Source: Gemmiger formicilis
GTDB taxonomy: Bacteria; Bacillota; Clostridia; Oscillospirales; Ruminococcaceae
Direction: 5' to 3'
Assembly (NCBI RefSeq): GCF_900167555.1
Contig: NZ_FUYF01000006.1
Span: 1 to 64,000, forward strand
DNA length: 64,000 nucleotides
Shown: piece after piece, positions 18,681 through 30,800 of the stretch
Layout of the letters: every line of letters starts with the position of its first letter
Position numbering within the stretch: the first letter of the stretch is position 1
Notes under the pieces: model-generated
Told to the model about the DNA's origin: nothing
What the model saw: only the letters and a program-made list of their open reading frames with translations
The model's database searches: none
Made by a program: the position numbers and the translations under genes

Positions 18681-21600
18681 CCGCCTTAGCTATGCAGGTC
18701 GCCGTGCCGCCGGAGTGGTCGCTGATTTTCTTGTTGCAGTAGTCGCAGATGTGATTGTTATCTGCATCCTTGTGTTCGGAAATGGTCTTGCCGCAAATAT
18801 CGCAGATATGGTTTTTATCTGTATCATCATGCAGGCACACATATCCGCACTCACTGCACACGCCGTCTGTCCACTTGTGATTTTCACTCTGCACAGTTAT
18901 TACACCGCAGCAGCTCCATTTTTTCTCGTGGGTTTTGGCTGTCTGTGTCCACTGTTCCGTGCCGGTATGATTGGCGGGGTCGGTTTCGCCGTAAGACTGG
19001 CCGCAATGGGTGCAAACGGCTTTTTCGGTGCAGGTGGCAGTGCCGCCGGAGTGCTCCGCATAGCCGTATTTCCCCGAATTATCCGTCACATCGCAGTTTT
19101 TGTTGGCACATTCATGCCAGTGATGCGTTGCATCGGATGTCCAATCGGATTTCCAGCTGTGGCCGGTGGCATTGATCGAATCCGTCTTTGTCGCGCCGCA
19201 TTTGGTGCAGGTATATGTCTTTTCGCCCGCCTTTGTGCAGGTAGACGCTGTTGTTACCGTGCCGCTGTCCCAAGTATGAGAGCTTACGTCCTTCTTTTCA
19301 TCGCAACGGGAACACTGCTTCCAGTGCTCGTTATCATCATGTGTCCAACTGGTAGTAAAATCATGCCCCAGAACATTGCCATATTCCGCACCGCAAACTG
19401 TGCATTTTGCTTTTTCGGTGCAGGTGGCCGGGGTGATGGTGCAGGCTTTCGTCTCCGCAACGCCGCAGGCACAGCTGCGGCTGTGGGTGCCGTCGCCATT
19501 CGGTGTCCACGCACTCCAAGTGTGCTCATGAGTATCGCCCTGTCCCTTGAACACCGGCAGGGTCATTTTTGCCGCAGCCACATACTGGCAGCTGTCCCAT
19601 GGAGAATCGTTGCGGCCGGCCTTGAGCAGCGTCAGCACCGTGCCGTCAGCAAACTGCGCGGCGGTTTTAGCTGCGGGATCTGTGTCCGTATTGCTCAGAT
19701 AGTAGCAGTTGGTGGGGTTGTTAATGTAGTAGCCTGCGATGTTATCAATATATTCGCCACCAGTGATTTCGCCGACATTATAGCAGTTGAAAATATTTCC
19801 GGTAAGATAGAATCCGCAGATACCACCAGTGTCGCTACCGCCGGTGATGTTGCCGATGTTATAGCAATCGCGGATTATTGTCGAAGAACTTGAATTGGGG
19901 ACCCATCCGACAATTCCACCGACTCTGGCATCTTTGCCTGTGTAGGAGATTGTGCAGAGGCTGGCGCAGTTCTCGATGGTTTCTCTCTCGGCACAGCCCG
20001 CAATGCCGCCGCACCACCCATAGTCAACAGTACATGACACCGAGCCTGCCACCGTCAGTTTCCGGATGGAACCGTCTTTTACGCAACCGAACAGACCGGC
20101 GCGCTTGAAATCGCCGGTTATGCTCAGATTCCTGACGGTGTATCCCTGCCCGTCAAAGGCACCGGTATAGGCACTGTCTGTGTCCGGACCGATGGGCGTC
20201 CACGGTTCGTTATTCAAATCAATATCCGCTGTCAGCACAGCGCACGCGCCACGGTTCGGCGTCTGGCCGTTGGAGCCGTTGACAATATCCCGGAACCGCT
20301 TTAACTGGGCGGCGGTGCTGATCTGATAGGGGTCGCTCTCCGTGCCGCTGCCGGTCATCGGGGTGTTAAATGTGCCGCCGGTGATGGTACCGTTGCCGGA
20401 GACTGTGCTGTTAAAAACGCCGCCGGTGATGGTACCGTTGTTGATGACCTCGCCGTTGAATGTGCCTTTTTCGATGGTGCTGTCGGGGGTAACGGTCACT
20501 TTGCCATTGAACACAGTCCCGCCGAGGCCTGTAATGGTACAGGGACCGTCGTATTTATCTTTATCTCCCAGCACGACGTCGCCGTTAACCGAGCCACCGT
20601 TGGCGTAAAGTTTCCCCCAGTCATTAGGATACATCAGAGAGCCGGTGATGTATAGTCCGCTTCCGTTTACCGCAGCACATTGGAAAATTTGCGCGTTGCC
20701 CTCCAAGGTGATCTGCCTCATGCAATCGGCGCTCACGCCGCCGCCATAGGTTTCGCCGGGGGTGACGGAATTATCCGCCTTGCAGTTTTGAATCACGGCG
20801 TTGCCCGACAGGGTGAACTTCGTATTGTTTGTGAGATAGACACCCCCGCCGTTTGAAGATTTGGAAGAGTTGGAGATTGCCTGACAGTATTCGATTTTTG
20901 CCTCACCAGACATCTCAAAGCTGCTGCTGCTGTTGACATATATGCCTCCGCCGTAAATAGATTGGGTCGCGCTTTCGACGGTGCAGCTGCGAATGACCGC
21001 CTGACCTGACATTTTGAACGTGCCGGAAGCACGAACACCGCCGCCGATGTCGGAGGCGACACAGCCGATGATGCTGCCGCCGGACATAGAGAACGGACTC
21101 TGGTTTGACTCCGAATCAACATATACACCGCCGCCGCACTCCGCGGAGCAGCCGATAATATTGCCGCCGGACATAGAGAACTGACCCTGTTTGCCGTCTC
21201 GCTCCGACTCAATACATATGCCGCCGCCGAACTCCGCGGAGCAGCCGACAATATTGCCGCCGGTCATGGTCAGCTGCCCGCCGGGTGCGATATACACACC
21301 GCCGCCATAATATGCGTCGTAGACATATTTGCCGCTGCCGAACTGAATCGGTTTCCCCGTGCCGCCGGTGATGACGCCGCCGTTGACGGTCTCTGTGCCG
21401 CTTGCCTCGTCCAGCACCCACAGGCCGTTGGTGTCGGGCGTGAACTTGTGTACTGCGGTGGTGTTGCTGTCGGTCAGCGTCAGATTGACGCCGTCCTTGA
21501 CCACAATCACGCTGCCCTCGTTTGTGCTCTTATATTTGAGCACATGACCGTTTAAGTCCAGCGTCACGGTGCGGGTGACGGTCAGGAAACTGCTGATGCT

Positions 21601-22155
21601 AATGTCCCCTGCCAGCTTGACTGTGTTGACACTAGAATCAGCAATCGCCGCAGTCAGCTCATCCGCGGTGCGGACGTCTCTTACCGTTTCGCCCGCGGCG
21701 GGTGTCACGCCCTCGCCGCTCAACGCCGTCAAGGCCGCCTCCGGCTGGGGGTCGGACACTTCTCCCTCCGGCTGGGCTGCCGCATCGTCTGCGGGCTGGG
21801 CGTACTTTGCACAGTTCTCCGGCAAAGCGCCCTCCGCGCCGCAGACGGGACAGCTTTCATTCATGCTTTCCGCCGTGCAGGCTGTTTCACAGCTGCACAC
21901 GGGCGGATTGTCTGCGCTATCCTCCGGCTGGGCTGCCGCATCGTCTGCGGGCTGGGCGCACTTTGCACAGTTCTCCGGCAAAGCCCCCTCCGCGCCGCAG
22001 ATGGGACAATCTGCGTTCATTGCTTCTGCCGTGCAGGCCGTTTCACAGCTGCAAACAGGCGGGGTTTCCGTGCGGTCCTCTGCAAAAGCCGCTGTTGGCA
22101 TAAGGCACAGCAGCATACACAGGGCAAGCAGGGTGCTTACGATTTGCTTTTTCAT
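17977..22155 (-). CDS. Large LPXTG-type surface protein with beta-helix, GLUG and X2-like domains
   Basis: 1392-residue secreted, wall-anchored protein. Signal peptide 1-25 (MKKQIVSTLLALCMLLC...AFA), two Cys-rich repeats (VCSCETACTAE ... CGAEGALPENCAKC), a right-handed beta-helix region with GGGVYI-type turns, a GLUG-like segment (GLFGCVKDGSIRKL), five or so Cys/His-rich ribbons (EHTWSAWTPNGDGTHSRSC, HWKQCSRCDEKK), an X2-like immunoglobulin domain (ITAGDGAAVTQGEKNELTFT), a Pro/Thr/Gln linker, then IPRTGD (1356-1361), a hydrophobic helix and RRKDNRK. Start moved to ATG 22155, which follows GAAGGAGACAAG. A consensus-like promoter lies at 22209-22237. Likely adhesin or glycan-interacting; ligand unknown. 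Confidence 0.88.
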   Translation of the reverse strand: MKKQIVSTLLALCMLLCLMPTAAFAEDRTETPPVCSCETACTAEAMNADCPICGAEGALPENCAKCAQPADDAAAQPEDSADNPPVCSCETACTAESMNESCPVCGAEGALPENCAKYAQPADDAAAQPEGEVSDPQPEAALTALSGEGVTPAAGETVRDVRTADELTAAIADSSVNTVKLAGDISISSFLTVTRTVTLDLNGHVLKYKSTNEGSVIVVKDGVNLTLTDSNTTAVHKFTPDTNGLWVLDEASGTETVNGGVITGGTGKPIQFGSGKYVYDAYYGGGVYIAPGGQLTMTGGNIVGCSAEFGGGICIESERDGKQGQFSMSGGNIIGCSAECGGGVYVDSESNQSPFSMSGGSIIGCVASDIGGGVRASGTFKMSGQAVIRSCTVESATQSIYGGGIYVNSSSSFEMSGEAKIEYCQAISNSSKSSNGGGVYLTNNTKFTLSGNAVIQNCKADNSVTPGETYGGGVSADCMRQITLEGNAQIFQCAAVNGSGLYITGSLMYPNDWGKLYANGGSVNGDVVLGDKDKYDGPCTITGLGGTVFNGKVTVTPDSTIEKGTFNGEVINNGTITGGVFNSTVSGNGTITGGTFNTPMTGSGTESDPYQISTAAQLKRFRDIVNGSNGQTPNRGACAVLTADIDLNNEPWTPIGPDTDSAYTGAFDGQGYTVRNLSITGDFKRAGLFGCVKDGSIRKLTVAGSVSCTVDYGWCGGIAGCAERETIENCASLCTISYTGKDARVGGIVGWVPNSSSSTIIRDCYNIGNITGGSDTGGICGFYLTGNIFNCYNVGEITGGEYIDNIAGYYINNPTNCYYLSNTDTDPAAKTAAQFADGTVLTLLKAGRNDSPWDSCQYVAAAKMTLPVFKGQGDTHEHTWSAWTPNGDGTHSRSCACGVAETKACTITPATCTEKAKCTVCGAEYGNVLGHDFTTSWTHDDNEHWKQCSRCDEKKDVSSHTWDSGTVTTASTCTKAGEKTYTCTKCGATKTDSINATGHSWKSDWTSDATHHWHECANKNCDVTDNSGKYGYAEHSGGTATCTEKAVCTHCGQSYGETDPANHTGTEQWTQTAKTHEKKWSCCGVITVQSENHKWTDGVCSECGYVCLHDDTDKNHICDICGKTISEHKDADNNHICDYCNKKISDHSGGTATCIAKAVCEICGKSYGSLDPNNHTDLKHIDAKAATAAEEGNIAYWYCDDCKRYFSDAAAKTEITKADTVTAKLPPQITAGDGAAVTQGEKNELTFTSNASFADFIRVELDGATLEEKNYTKREGSTIITLNRDFVAALSVGEHTLAIVSQHGTATAKFTVKAKPTETATPQPTETTTPQPTAQPQQTAQPQPTVQPTVQPVSPIPRTGDTANPALWFALLIVSGSALAAIFVLRRKDNRK

Positions 22156-22208
22156 CTTGTCTCCTTCGTTCTTTGCTGTCCGCTGACAGCACCACACTAA
22201 TTATATAA

Positions 22209-22237
22209 ATTATGGGGTGAAATGCTCGAATTGTCAA
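22209..22237 (-). promoter_or_regulatory. Promoter of the 17977-22155 surface gene
   Basis: On the minus strand TTGACA (22237-22232), 17-bp spacer, CATAAT (22214-22209), 53 bp before the start codon. It is divergent from the regulator promoter. Confidence 0.7.
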
Positions 22238-22327
22238 GTGCTTTTTTCGGGAGAATATATCGTAAAGCCGAAGATAAGCGCGCTGCACGACCTCTTCAAA
22301 AGGACCAAATTTCATACTTTGGAATGA

Positions 22328-22355
22328 TTTACTTTTCCCCTTCGGATGATATAAT
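22328..22355 (+). promoter_or_regulatory. Promoter of the MalT/LuxR-type regulator
   Basis: TTTACT (22328-22333), 16-bp spacer, TATAAT (22350-22355), 54 bp before the TTG start. Confidence 0.6.
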
Positions 22356-22408
22356 TTAACTATTATAGTGTGGCATTTTCCCCGTTCTTCACCCAAAAGG
22401 AGTTAAAA

Positions 22409-24772
22409 TTGACCGGAAATATTCTGATAAAACCATCTGTGCAGCAAAAATTTGACAGCGTTATGCAAAGCGGCCGCATCCTTTTTTTCAGTGCGCCCTG
22501 CGGCTTTGGCAAAACGGCGCTGGCCAATGCGCTGCTGTGCGGGCATCGGACGCTGCGGCTGTGTGCCGATGCGCCGGATTTTACGCTGCGCACACTGCCG
22601 GAAAACTGGGATGTCCTTTTGATCGACGACTTTCAGCTTTTGCAGGAGCAGGAAACCGCGCAGGCGCTCTGTGAACTGATCCGTGCCAACCCGACGCGGC
22701 GGTTTGTGTTCCTCTCCCGCGGGGTGCCGCCGTCGTACTTGACGGCCTTCCAATACACGGGTCTTATGACCACGCTGGAGCCGGACGACCTTCTTTTTGA
22801 CCGCGAGGATATACGCGGCTTTTTTGCCGCCCGCAAGGCAGCCGTGACGGAAAGCGAAATCAACGGCATCCTGAAAGAATCCATCGGCTACCCGCTGGGC
22901 GTCGCCGTTACGGCGCGGTGTATGTCCGGCGGCAAGCCGTTCGCCCCGGAAATCGTAGCGCAGGCTTACCGGGAGGTGTTCAACTACTTCGAGGATGCCA
23001 TCTATCGCCGGTTCGATCTTCCGGTGCGGCATTTTTTGCTGGATCTTGCCCCCTTTGAGCGCTTTGATCTGGAAATGGCGCGGATGGTCAGCGGCGACCC
23101 CCGCACCGGGAATCTGCTGGACTGGCTGCTGCACAACACAACGATGCTGCGTTATGACGATGTGCGGCATTTCCACTTCTGGCCGCAGTTCCGCGCCTTC
23201 CTTCTCTGGGAGATGGAAAAAGAATGCAGCGAGGAAAAGCGCCGCGCCGTTTTCAGCCGCGGGGCGCTTTACTACGAGCTGAAAGAGGATTATGCCCACG
23301 CGCTGGAATGCTACACCAAAAGCGGGGATCACGCCAAAATATCCGAGCTGCTGATCCGCAATTCCGAGCAGCACCCCGGCATGGGGCATTACAGCGAGAT
23401 GGAAAAGTATTACCGCGCTCTGCCGGAAAGCGAAATCTTGGCTTCGCCTTCCCTGATGCAGGGAATGAGTATGCTTTGCGCCCTAGCAATGGACTATGAA
23501 GGCTCGGAACGGTGGTACGGGGCGCTAAAAAACTTTGCCGACTGCCGCAAAAAACAGGACCCTGCCGCCAGACAGGCTCGCAGCCGCCTTGCATGGCTGG
23601 ATATTTCCCTGCCGCAGCGCGGTGTGGAGGGGCTGATAAAAACGATCCCGGCCGTGTTCCGGCTGCTGACCGATAAAGAAATAACGCTGCCGTCTTTTTC
23701 CGTGACCAGTACCTTGCCCAGCATTATGAACGGCGGCAAGGATTTTTCAGAGTGGAGCAAAAAGGATGACCTGCTCTACAAAACTCTCCGCATCCCCGTG
23801 GAGGCGGTACTGGGGCGGGACGGCGTGGGTCTTGCCGACTGCGCCATTGCCGAGAGCAAATTTGAAAAGGGTGAGGACGTCACCGGGCGGATGCTGTCCC
23901 TTCTCCCGCAGCTGAACGAAATCCGCAACCGGGGTACGCCGGACATGGAGTTCGCTGTCAGCGGGCTTCTGGCCCGCAGCCAGCTGGCAAACGGGCAGGC
24001 AATGGACGCGCGGCGCACCATCGAGGTACTCCGGGAATGCTTTGCCGAGCGCGGTTTGACACGCTTTCTGCCCAATATGGACGCCATGCTCTGCCGTATT
24101 GATATGCACACCGGCAACCTTGACGCGGCGGACGCGTGGTATCGGGAAAAAGCCCCGCGCGAACCCACGCACCTGAACGTCATGCGGCGCTACCGGTATC
24201 TGACGCAGGCAATGGTGGAAATTATGCAGAACCGCCCGGACGCCGCTTTGTTGACACTCTCACCCATGGAGCCGTACATTCAAAACTGCGCCCGCATCAT
24301 CGACGGCATTCACCTGAATGTCCTGACGGCCATCACCCTGCACCGCAAGCGCGACGAACGGTGGCGCGAGCGATTGACGGCGGCGCTGGACGCGGCGGCG
24401 GAATACAGCTTTATCCGCACCGTCAGCGTATACGGCACGGCGGTGTTGCCGCTGCTGGTGGCACTGGACTGGGATGGCGACAAAAAGTGGTATAAGCAGT
24501 TAATGGCGGCGGTGCGGATGCAGGCGGCGTTCTACCCGCATTTTCTCGAACCCCGCCTTGCCCCCGGCGAGGAGCTGACGCCCACGGAGCTGCAAATTCT
24601 GCATCTTCTCTGCGCGGACAAGTCCAATGCCGAGATTGCCCGGATCATGGACGTGAAGCTGCCTACGGTGAAAACCCACGTCAGCCACATCCTCGACAAG
24701 CTGGACGTGAAGCGCCGGGCGGAAGCCAGGACAGCCGCGAAGAAGCTGCATTTAGTCCCCGAGGACCTGTAA
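22409..24772 (+). CDS. MalT/LuxR-family transcriptional regulator with N-terminal NTPase
   Basis: 787 residues from a TTG at 22409 preceded by AAAAGGAG; an upstream GTG in frame lacks a ribosome-binding site. STAND-type NTPase: Walker A APCGFGKTAL near 28-38, Walker B VLLIDDFQLL. The middle is TPR-like helical repeats; the C-terminal LuxR HTH is LTPTELQILHLLCADKSNAE then TVKTHVSHILDKL. This architecture senses a ligand through the NTPase/TPR part and activates nearby promoters. It lies between two surface-protein genes, divergent from one and 65 bp upstream of the other, so local control of both is likely (inference). Confidence 0.88.
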   Translation: MTGNILIKPSVQQKFDSVMQSGRILFFSAPCGFGKTALANALLCGHRTLRLCADAPDFTLRTLPENWDVLLIDDFQLLQEQETAQALCELIRANPTRRFVFLSRGVPPSYLTAFQYTGLMTTLEPDDLLFDREDIRGFFAARKAAVTESEINGILKESIGYPLGVAVTARCMSGGKPFAPEIVAQAYREVFNYFEDAIYRRFDLPVRHFLLDLAPFERFDLEMARMVSGDPRTGNLLDWLLHNTTMLRYDDVRHFHFWPQFRAFLLWEMEKECSEEKRRAVFSRGALYYELKEDYAHALECYTKSGDHAKISELLIRNSEQHPGMGHYSEMEKYYRALPESEILASPSLMQGMSMLCALAMDYEGSERWYGALKNFADCRKKQDPAARQARSRLAWLDISLPQRGVEGLIKTIPAVFRLLTDKEITLPSFSVTSTLPSIMNGGKDFSEWSKKDDLLYKTLRIPVEAVLGRDGVGLADCAIAESKFEKGEDVTGRMLSLLPQLNEIRNRGTPDMEFAVSGLLARSQLANGQAMDARRTIEVLRECFAERGLTRFLPNMDAMLCRIDMHTGNLDAADAWYREKAPREPTHLNVMRRYRYLTQAMVEIMQNRPDAALLTLSPMEPYIQNCARIIDGIHLNVLTAITLHRKRDERWRERLTAALDAAAEYSFIRTVSVYGTAVLPLLVALDWDGDKKWYKQLMAAVRMQAAFYPHFLEPRLAPGEELTPTELQILHLLCADKSNAEIARIMDVKLPTVKTHVSHILDKLDVKRRAEARTAAKKLHLVPEDL

Positions 24773-24779
24773 AAACAGC

Positions 24780-24800
24780 ATCCGGCAGAAGCCGGATTTT
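24780..24800 (+). terminator. Short hairpin after the regulator
   Basis: ATCCGGC AGAA GCCGGAT followed by TTT. It is a weak terminator that could let some transcription run into the next gene. Confidence 0.5.
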
Positions 24801-24837
24801 CACATAAAAGCAGGACTATTTCTCAAGGAGGAAGTAC

Positions 24838-27800
24838 ATGAAAAAACGAGTATTGAGTATGCTCATGACGCTGGCGCTCTGTCTGACGACGCTGCCCACG
24901 GCAGTCTTCGCCGACGTCACGGAGAACGGCGAAGGAAGCGGCGGGACGCACTACGTCGCGGAGAGCGGCGGGACGCAGTATGAAACGGTGCAGGAGATCT
25001 TGGACAATATGGAGGAAGGCGAGATCACGCTGCTCGACAGCGTCACGGAAGGCCTCACCGTCTACGCCGCGACGACCATCCACATGAACGGGCACAGCAT
25101 CACCGGCAATATTGATGCCACGGACAGTCTGACGCTGAACGGCGGCACGGTCGATGGTACTGTAACCGTTGATGCAACGGGCGGCACGTTTACCATGACC
25201 GCGCCCGCCGAAGCGGAAGCGGCCATTACCGGCGAGCTGAACGTGGTTTCCGGCTCTGCCTTTGTCAGCGGCGCGCAGGTCGGCGTGAAGGGCACGCTGT
25301 ACTTCGATGGCACGGATATGCTGATCTCCGGCGCAGTGAAGGCGGTCGAGCTGGATAGCGCGGCAGAGCCTGCCGCCAAAACGCTCTACGGCTCCGCCAC
25401 AGTGAACGGCGATACCGCTGCGGAAGCTGGCTTTGACACCGATACCTATAAAGTAGGCGGCGAAATCGCAAAGAAGCTGACCAACAAGCAGGTGGGCAGC
25501 ACCACACCCGCAGCGCCGAGCCTGACGCTGACCGAAACGAGCAAGAGCCTTACCGCGGGCAAGACCGCCGTGTTCACTGCCAATTATACCGGCACGGACA
25601 CGCTGAACGCCTATGTTCAGGGCAGCGCGGTCAATGGCTACTTTACCATCAGCCAGAAGAACAACGGCGACGGCACTTATACCGTCTCCGTCAAGATCGA
25701 TGAGGAAACGCCCGGTGGCACGTATACGCTGTTCGTTCACGAGCTGGGGAACACCTCCGTGCAGGCAAGCGCCACCATCACCGTCACCGGCTTGCCGGAT
25801 GCAGCCGAGGTGAACGGCAAACAGTACAAGTCTCTCCCCAGGGCGCTGAATGCGGCACGGGACGGCGACACCGTCAAGCTGCTGGCAGACCATGTGACGG
25901 ATGCAGACGCCCTCAATGCGCTCGGTGAAGATTTTACGTTCGAACAGTATGCTTCCATCGTACCCGTTGTCACCAAAACCTTGACGCTCGATCTGAACCA
26001 CAAGACGGTCGACTACCTCGAGGTTGGATTCACAGAGACTAACGAGGAAACGCAGAAAAAAGAAACTCTCGCGACAGGCAACCTGACTGTTACAGGCGAG
26101 GGCGCTTACGGCAGAATTTCAAATCTCATGTTCATGGCCGGCGCACTGGACATCCAGAGCGGCGAGATCGGCGGTTCAGGATGCGCGGGACTTCTCTGCG
26201 ACGCGAACAGTGGCTCTGTGACCGTCAGCAACGGCACGGTGTATGGCCTCACCGTATTGGAGGGTGCTTCCGTCACCGTCAATGGCGGCTCCAAACACGC
26301 GGGTGAATGGGTTGTCGCTTCCGGCGCTACGCTGAACATTACGGACGGCACGTTTGGCGATGTGCAGTTCACGCGCAACGGAACCATCGCCATCAGCGGC
26401 GGCACGTTCCAAAGCATTAAGAGCTACATCGCAGAAGAGTTGCAGCCGCTCATGTCCCTGTTGGATACGCAGAAGGTGCACGCTTTCTACAAGGGCGACG
26501 ACGTGCAGGACGGCAATGCAACGGAGCTGGCCGACGTAACCGTCAAGGAACACACCCACACCATGGTGAACAACAAGTGTGCCTGCGGATTTTCCTGCAC
26601 CCACACGAACACCGAGGGCGCGAGTACCATCGACAAAGACGGCAAGTGCACGGTCTGCGGGACACAGTTTGCGGCCGGCATCGGCGAAACCTATTATACC
26701 GATGTGCCGTCCGCGCTGGATGCGGCAACTGACGGTCAGACCGTCAAGCTGCTGGCAAATACGATGCTGCCTGACGGTATATATGTCAGCAAAACCCTCA
26801 CACTGGATTTGGACGGACACAGTCTGAGCGGATACAGCTTGAATGTCGGCGGCCTTACGGCCACGGGCCAGGTTCGCACCGGTAACCTGACGGTCATTGA
26901 CAGCAGCGGCGGTAACGGCGCGGTGGGAGTGATCGTGCGGGACGGCGGTACACTGGTATTTGATCCGGAGAATGACCATACCACTTTGCTCCGGCTGGAG
27001 GTTTGGGGCGGCACAGTCAAGCTGTACGGCGGAAAGATTTCGAGAAGTGGTCTACAGCTGCATAAAGGTATCGCATTGGATGATCTGCTTCCCGGGCAAG
27101 CGGGACTGGCTTACTACAATGGCGACACGCAGCTCACGCTGAAGGAAGCCGCTTCCAAGACCTGCGACCTGGTGGTAAAGTCGTGCAGCCACGGCGGCAA
27201 GAACGGCTTTGATGGCACCAACTGTCCCTACTGCAACGCGCCCGCGGTGGCTGAAACAGCCTTGAACAATGGCGAGGGCAGCCGCCCGTGGCAGAGATTT
27301 GCTGATTTGCAGACAGCCCTTGACGCAGACAGAGACGGCGGCGCAGAATTCAATCTGCTGGCCGACGTGACCGGCGATTACACCATCGACGGTACGCGGG
27401 ACACGGGACTTAACCTGAAAGGCCACTCCATCAAGGGTACGGTGACGGTCAAGGCGGCTGCGGCCAGCAACACCACCACTTTCAGCAACACACAAAACAC
27501 CACCACAGCCAGCATTGACGCGGTCGTTGCCTACAGAGGAGCAAAACTCGCCGGGTCGAAATATCCCGCCGTGATCGGCGAATTGACGTTGGCAGAGGGC
27601 GCGACGTGGAAAAATATTCTGAATGACACAGCACTTGGATACAAGGTGCTCAACGCGGACGGCACCCACAAGTGGTATGCCCGGGATGATGTCAACGGCT
27701 CGCAGTTGAACAATGTTATCATCAATAGACTGCCCATCACCACCAAGACCCTGAATCTGAAGGTTGATGGCAAGAGCCTGACCGGCAACCCGCCGAAGGT

Positions 27801-30800
27801 GGAGCGCGGTACGACCGTCCAGCTTTGCGCCAGCTGCAATACAAGTGGTGCGGATGTATACATCTACACCGGGGAGATCGTTGGAAACAACGTGCCCACA
27901 TACAGCCAGAGGAAAGCTGAATATCAAAAGATTGGCACCAACTGGTACTATGTCGTAGACTTGCCTTGTAACACGATTGGAAAATACAGCGTTTATTTCA
28001 CCGCCACCAAGGACGGCTACACGGTGCAGAGCACCGAAAAGAAGCTGACCGTCACCAAGCCGAACCTCAGCAAGGCCGAGATCACCTTCCGCAGCAGCAA
28101 CGAAAGCACCTATGAGCCTTATCGCTCCACCACTACCGCGCCGGGCTTCACCGTAACGTACAACGGCAAGACGCTGAAATTGGGCGTTGATTACACCGCC
28201 AGCGGCACTGCTTCCTCTGCTGGCGTAAGCACCCAGACGCTGACCATCAAGGCAGTCGAAGGCAGCGACTACACCGGCTCGAAAACCGCCGAATGGAGAA
28301 TCGTTCCGCACAAGGCGAAGGTCGAGGTCGGAGACGTGATCAAGGCTTACGACGGCACGACCGATCTGCCCGACGGCAAGATTTCGCTTGTAAGCGCAGC
28401 AGGCTCCGCAGGCCATCAGGCCGGACTGCCGCTTCCTCTGTCGGAGGGCAACGGTTTCGAGCTGACCGACGCCAAGTATGATTCCGCCAACGCAAGCGAA
28501 ACAGAAAAGAACATCTCCTTCACCGTCAAGCTGACAGACACGAACTATACCTTTGAAGACGGCACGACGGAAAAGGCCTTTACGCTGAACGGCGCGGATT
28601 TTGATGATAAGACCTTCCAGATCAATAAGGCCACCGCGCCCATGAATAACCCGACCGGCACACTGGACATAATCAACGGCACATGTCAGACGTACACCTA
28701 TGACTTCAATAATATACTGCCCGGACTGCCCAAGGGCAAATATGGCACGATAAGCTATGGTCAGGCTGATATTTCCCTTGTTAGCCAAAGCGGATATTAT
28801 TACGACGAGACGATCGTAGAGTTTAAAAAAGGCGTGCTGACTTTGGCACAGTTCTATGCGAAAGATGGAACAATGACCGGCCAAATCGGAACCGTCAAGG
28901 TGAATGTCACCACCACCAACTACGAAAACTTTCAGCTGAAGCTCGTCCTCAACGCGGTGGACCAAATCAAACCTGAGCCGGACGGCACAATCACCGCAAT
29001 GCCGATTACCTACGGTGACACACTGAGCAAGAGCGAAATTTCGGGCAAGATGAAAGACCCCAATACCGGCAAATCCGTCAGCGGTACGTTTACATGGACA
29101 GATGGCACAATCACTCCTAACGCGGGCGGCTATGAAGCCGATTGGACATTCACCCCGGCTGCGGGCTACGAGAAATACGCAACCGCAACCGGCACTGTGA
29201 CCGTCAAAGTTGTGCCTAAGTCCATCGAGGGGGCGGTTATCACGCTGAACCAGACGGCTTTCCCGTACGACACTACGGAAAAAGCACCGACCATTACCGA
29301 AGTGAAGCTGGCCAACTGGTCTGACGAAATAACCTACGATATTGTCAGCGGTGACAAGGCCACCAATGCAAGCGACAGTATCACCCTAACCATCCAAGGT
29401 AATGGAAACTACACCGGCACCGCCTCGGCGGAGTGGAAAATCACCCCCAAAGTCGTTACGAATCCCTCAATCAATGTTGCCCCCTGCACCTACAACGGGC
29501 ATGAACAACAGCCGCCTGTCGAACTCAAAGACGGCGATGTGGTCATTCCGAAGGAAGAGTATGCAGTAAGCTATTCCGACAATATCAACGCGGGCAATAA
29601 CACCGCCGCTGTAACCATCACGAACACCCCCGGCGGCAACTACACCGTCAGCGGCGGCGCAAACTTTACCATCAACAAGGCCGCCGCGCCCAGATCCGAT
29701 TTCCATCCCGCAGTGACGGTCATCAACGATCTGGCAAAGACCTATGAAATGCTATTGACAGACAGCTACCTGCCTAAGCTGAGTTCTCCCTGTGGGTACG
29801 GCAACGTCAGCTATTCGTTGAGGGGCACCTACCTGACGGACGGCTACAAGGACACGGTTCAGGCCGAGGTTGTGGAGGAAAACGGTCAGTATAAGCTGAA
29901 GCTGACCGTTCCGGCAGTGGATTACAATAGGGTAAGTTCTGTCGGCACGATTGATGTCCGCGTCACCTCGGATAACTATCGAGATTTTTACTTAACCATC
30001 GGGGTGAAAACCAAAAACAAGGATGTTCCTGTGCCGGACGGCACCATCAGCGCAAGCGATATTACCTATGGTCAAGCGCTGAATGACAGTAAAATTGCAG
30101 GTAAGATGAAAGCTGGCGGCAAGGTGATTGACGGTACATTCACATGGACGAATGGCACGTTCAAGCCAGCTGCGGGCGACTATCCGGCTTCGTGGACGTT
30201 CACCCCTGCCAAGGGCTACGAAGAATATGCAACTGCGACCGGCACTGCAACCGTTACGGTCAACCCCAAGGCGGTTACGGTTTCGGGTATCACCGCAAAC
30301 GACAAAGTCTATGACGGCACGACCAATGCTGGGCTGGATTACAGCGCGGTGACCATTGGCGGTGTTCTGGAAAATGACACCTTAACCGTTACTGCCACAG
30401 GTACAATGGAAAGCACTGATGTCGGTGAGAAGAAAGTCACGATTTCCAATTTGACGCTGGACGGCGATTCTGCCGCCAACTATGTGCTGGCTGAAAGCGG
30501 AAATCAGACCGAAACCACCGCCACTATCACCGCCAAGGAAGTCACCGTTACCATTACCTCGAACGGCGGCACTTACGGCAGTGTCACTGCCGCCGCTGCC
30601 GAACTTTCCGGCGCTGTGGCGGGGGAAAATATTCCTGTAACGCTTACCTACACCGGCAATGGCTACGACGCCACAGATGTTCCCGTCAATGTCGGCAGCT
30701 ACACGGTTACAGCCTCGATTGCCAACAGAAATTACACGCTTACCGGAAAAACGACCGCCGACTTTGTGATTACCCCGAAGGCTGTTACCGTTTCCGGCAT

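Noticed and set aside
18247-19893. 548-codon plus-strand frame
   Set aside because: It lies antisense to the 1392-residue surface protein, whose domains, signal peptide and anchor are clear; the frame is a composition artefact.
27052-28965. 637-codon minus-strand frame
   Set aside because: Antisense to the giant surface protein; no ribosome-binding site or domain pattern.
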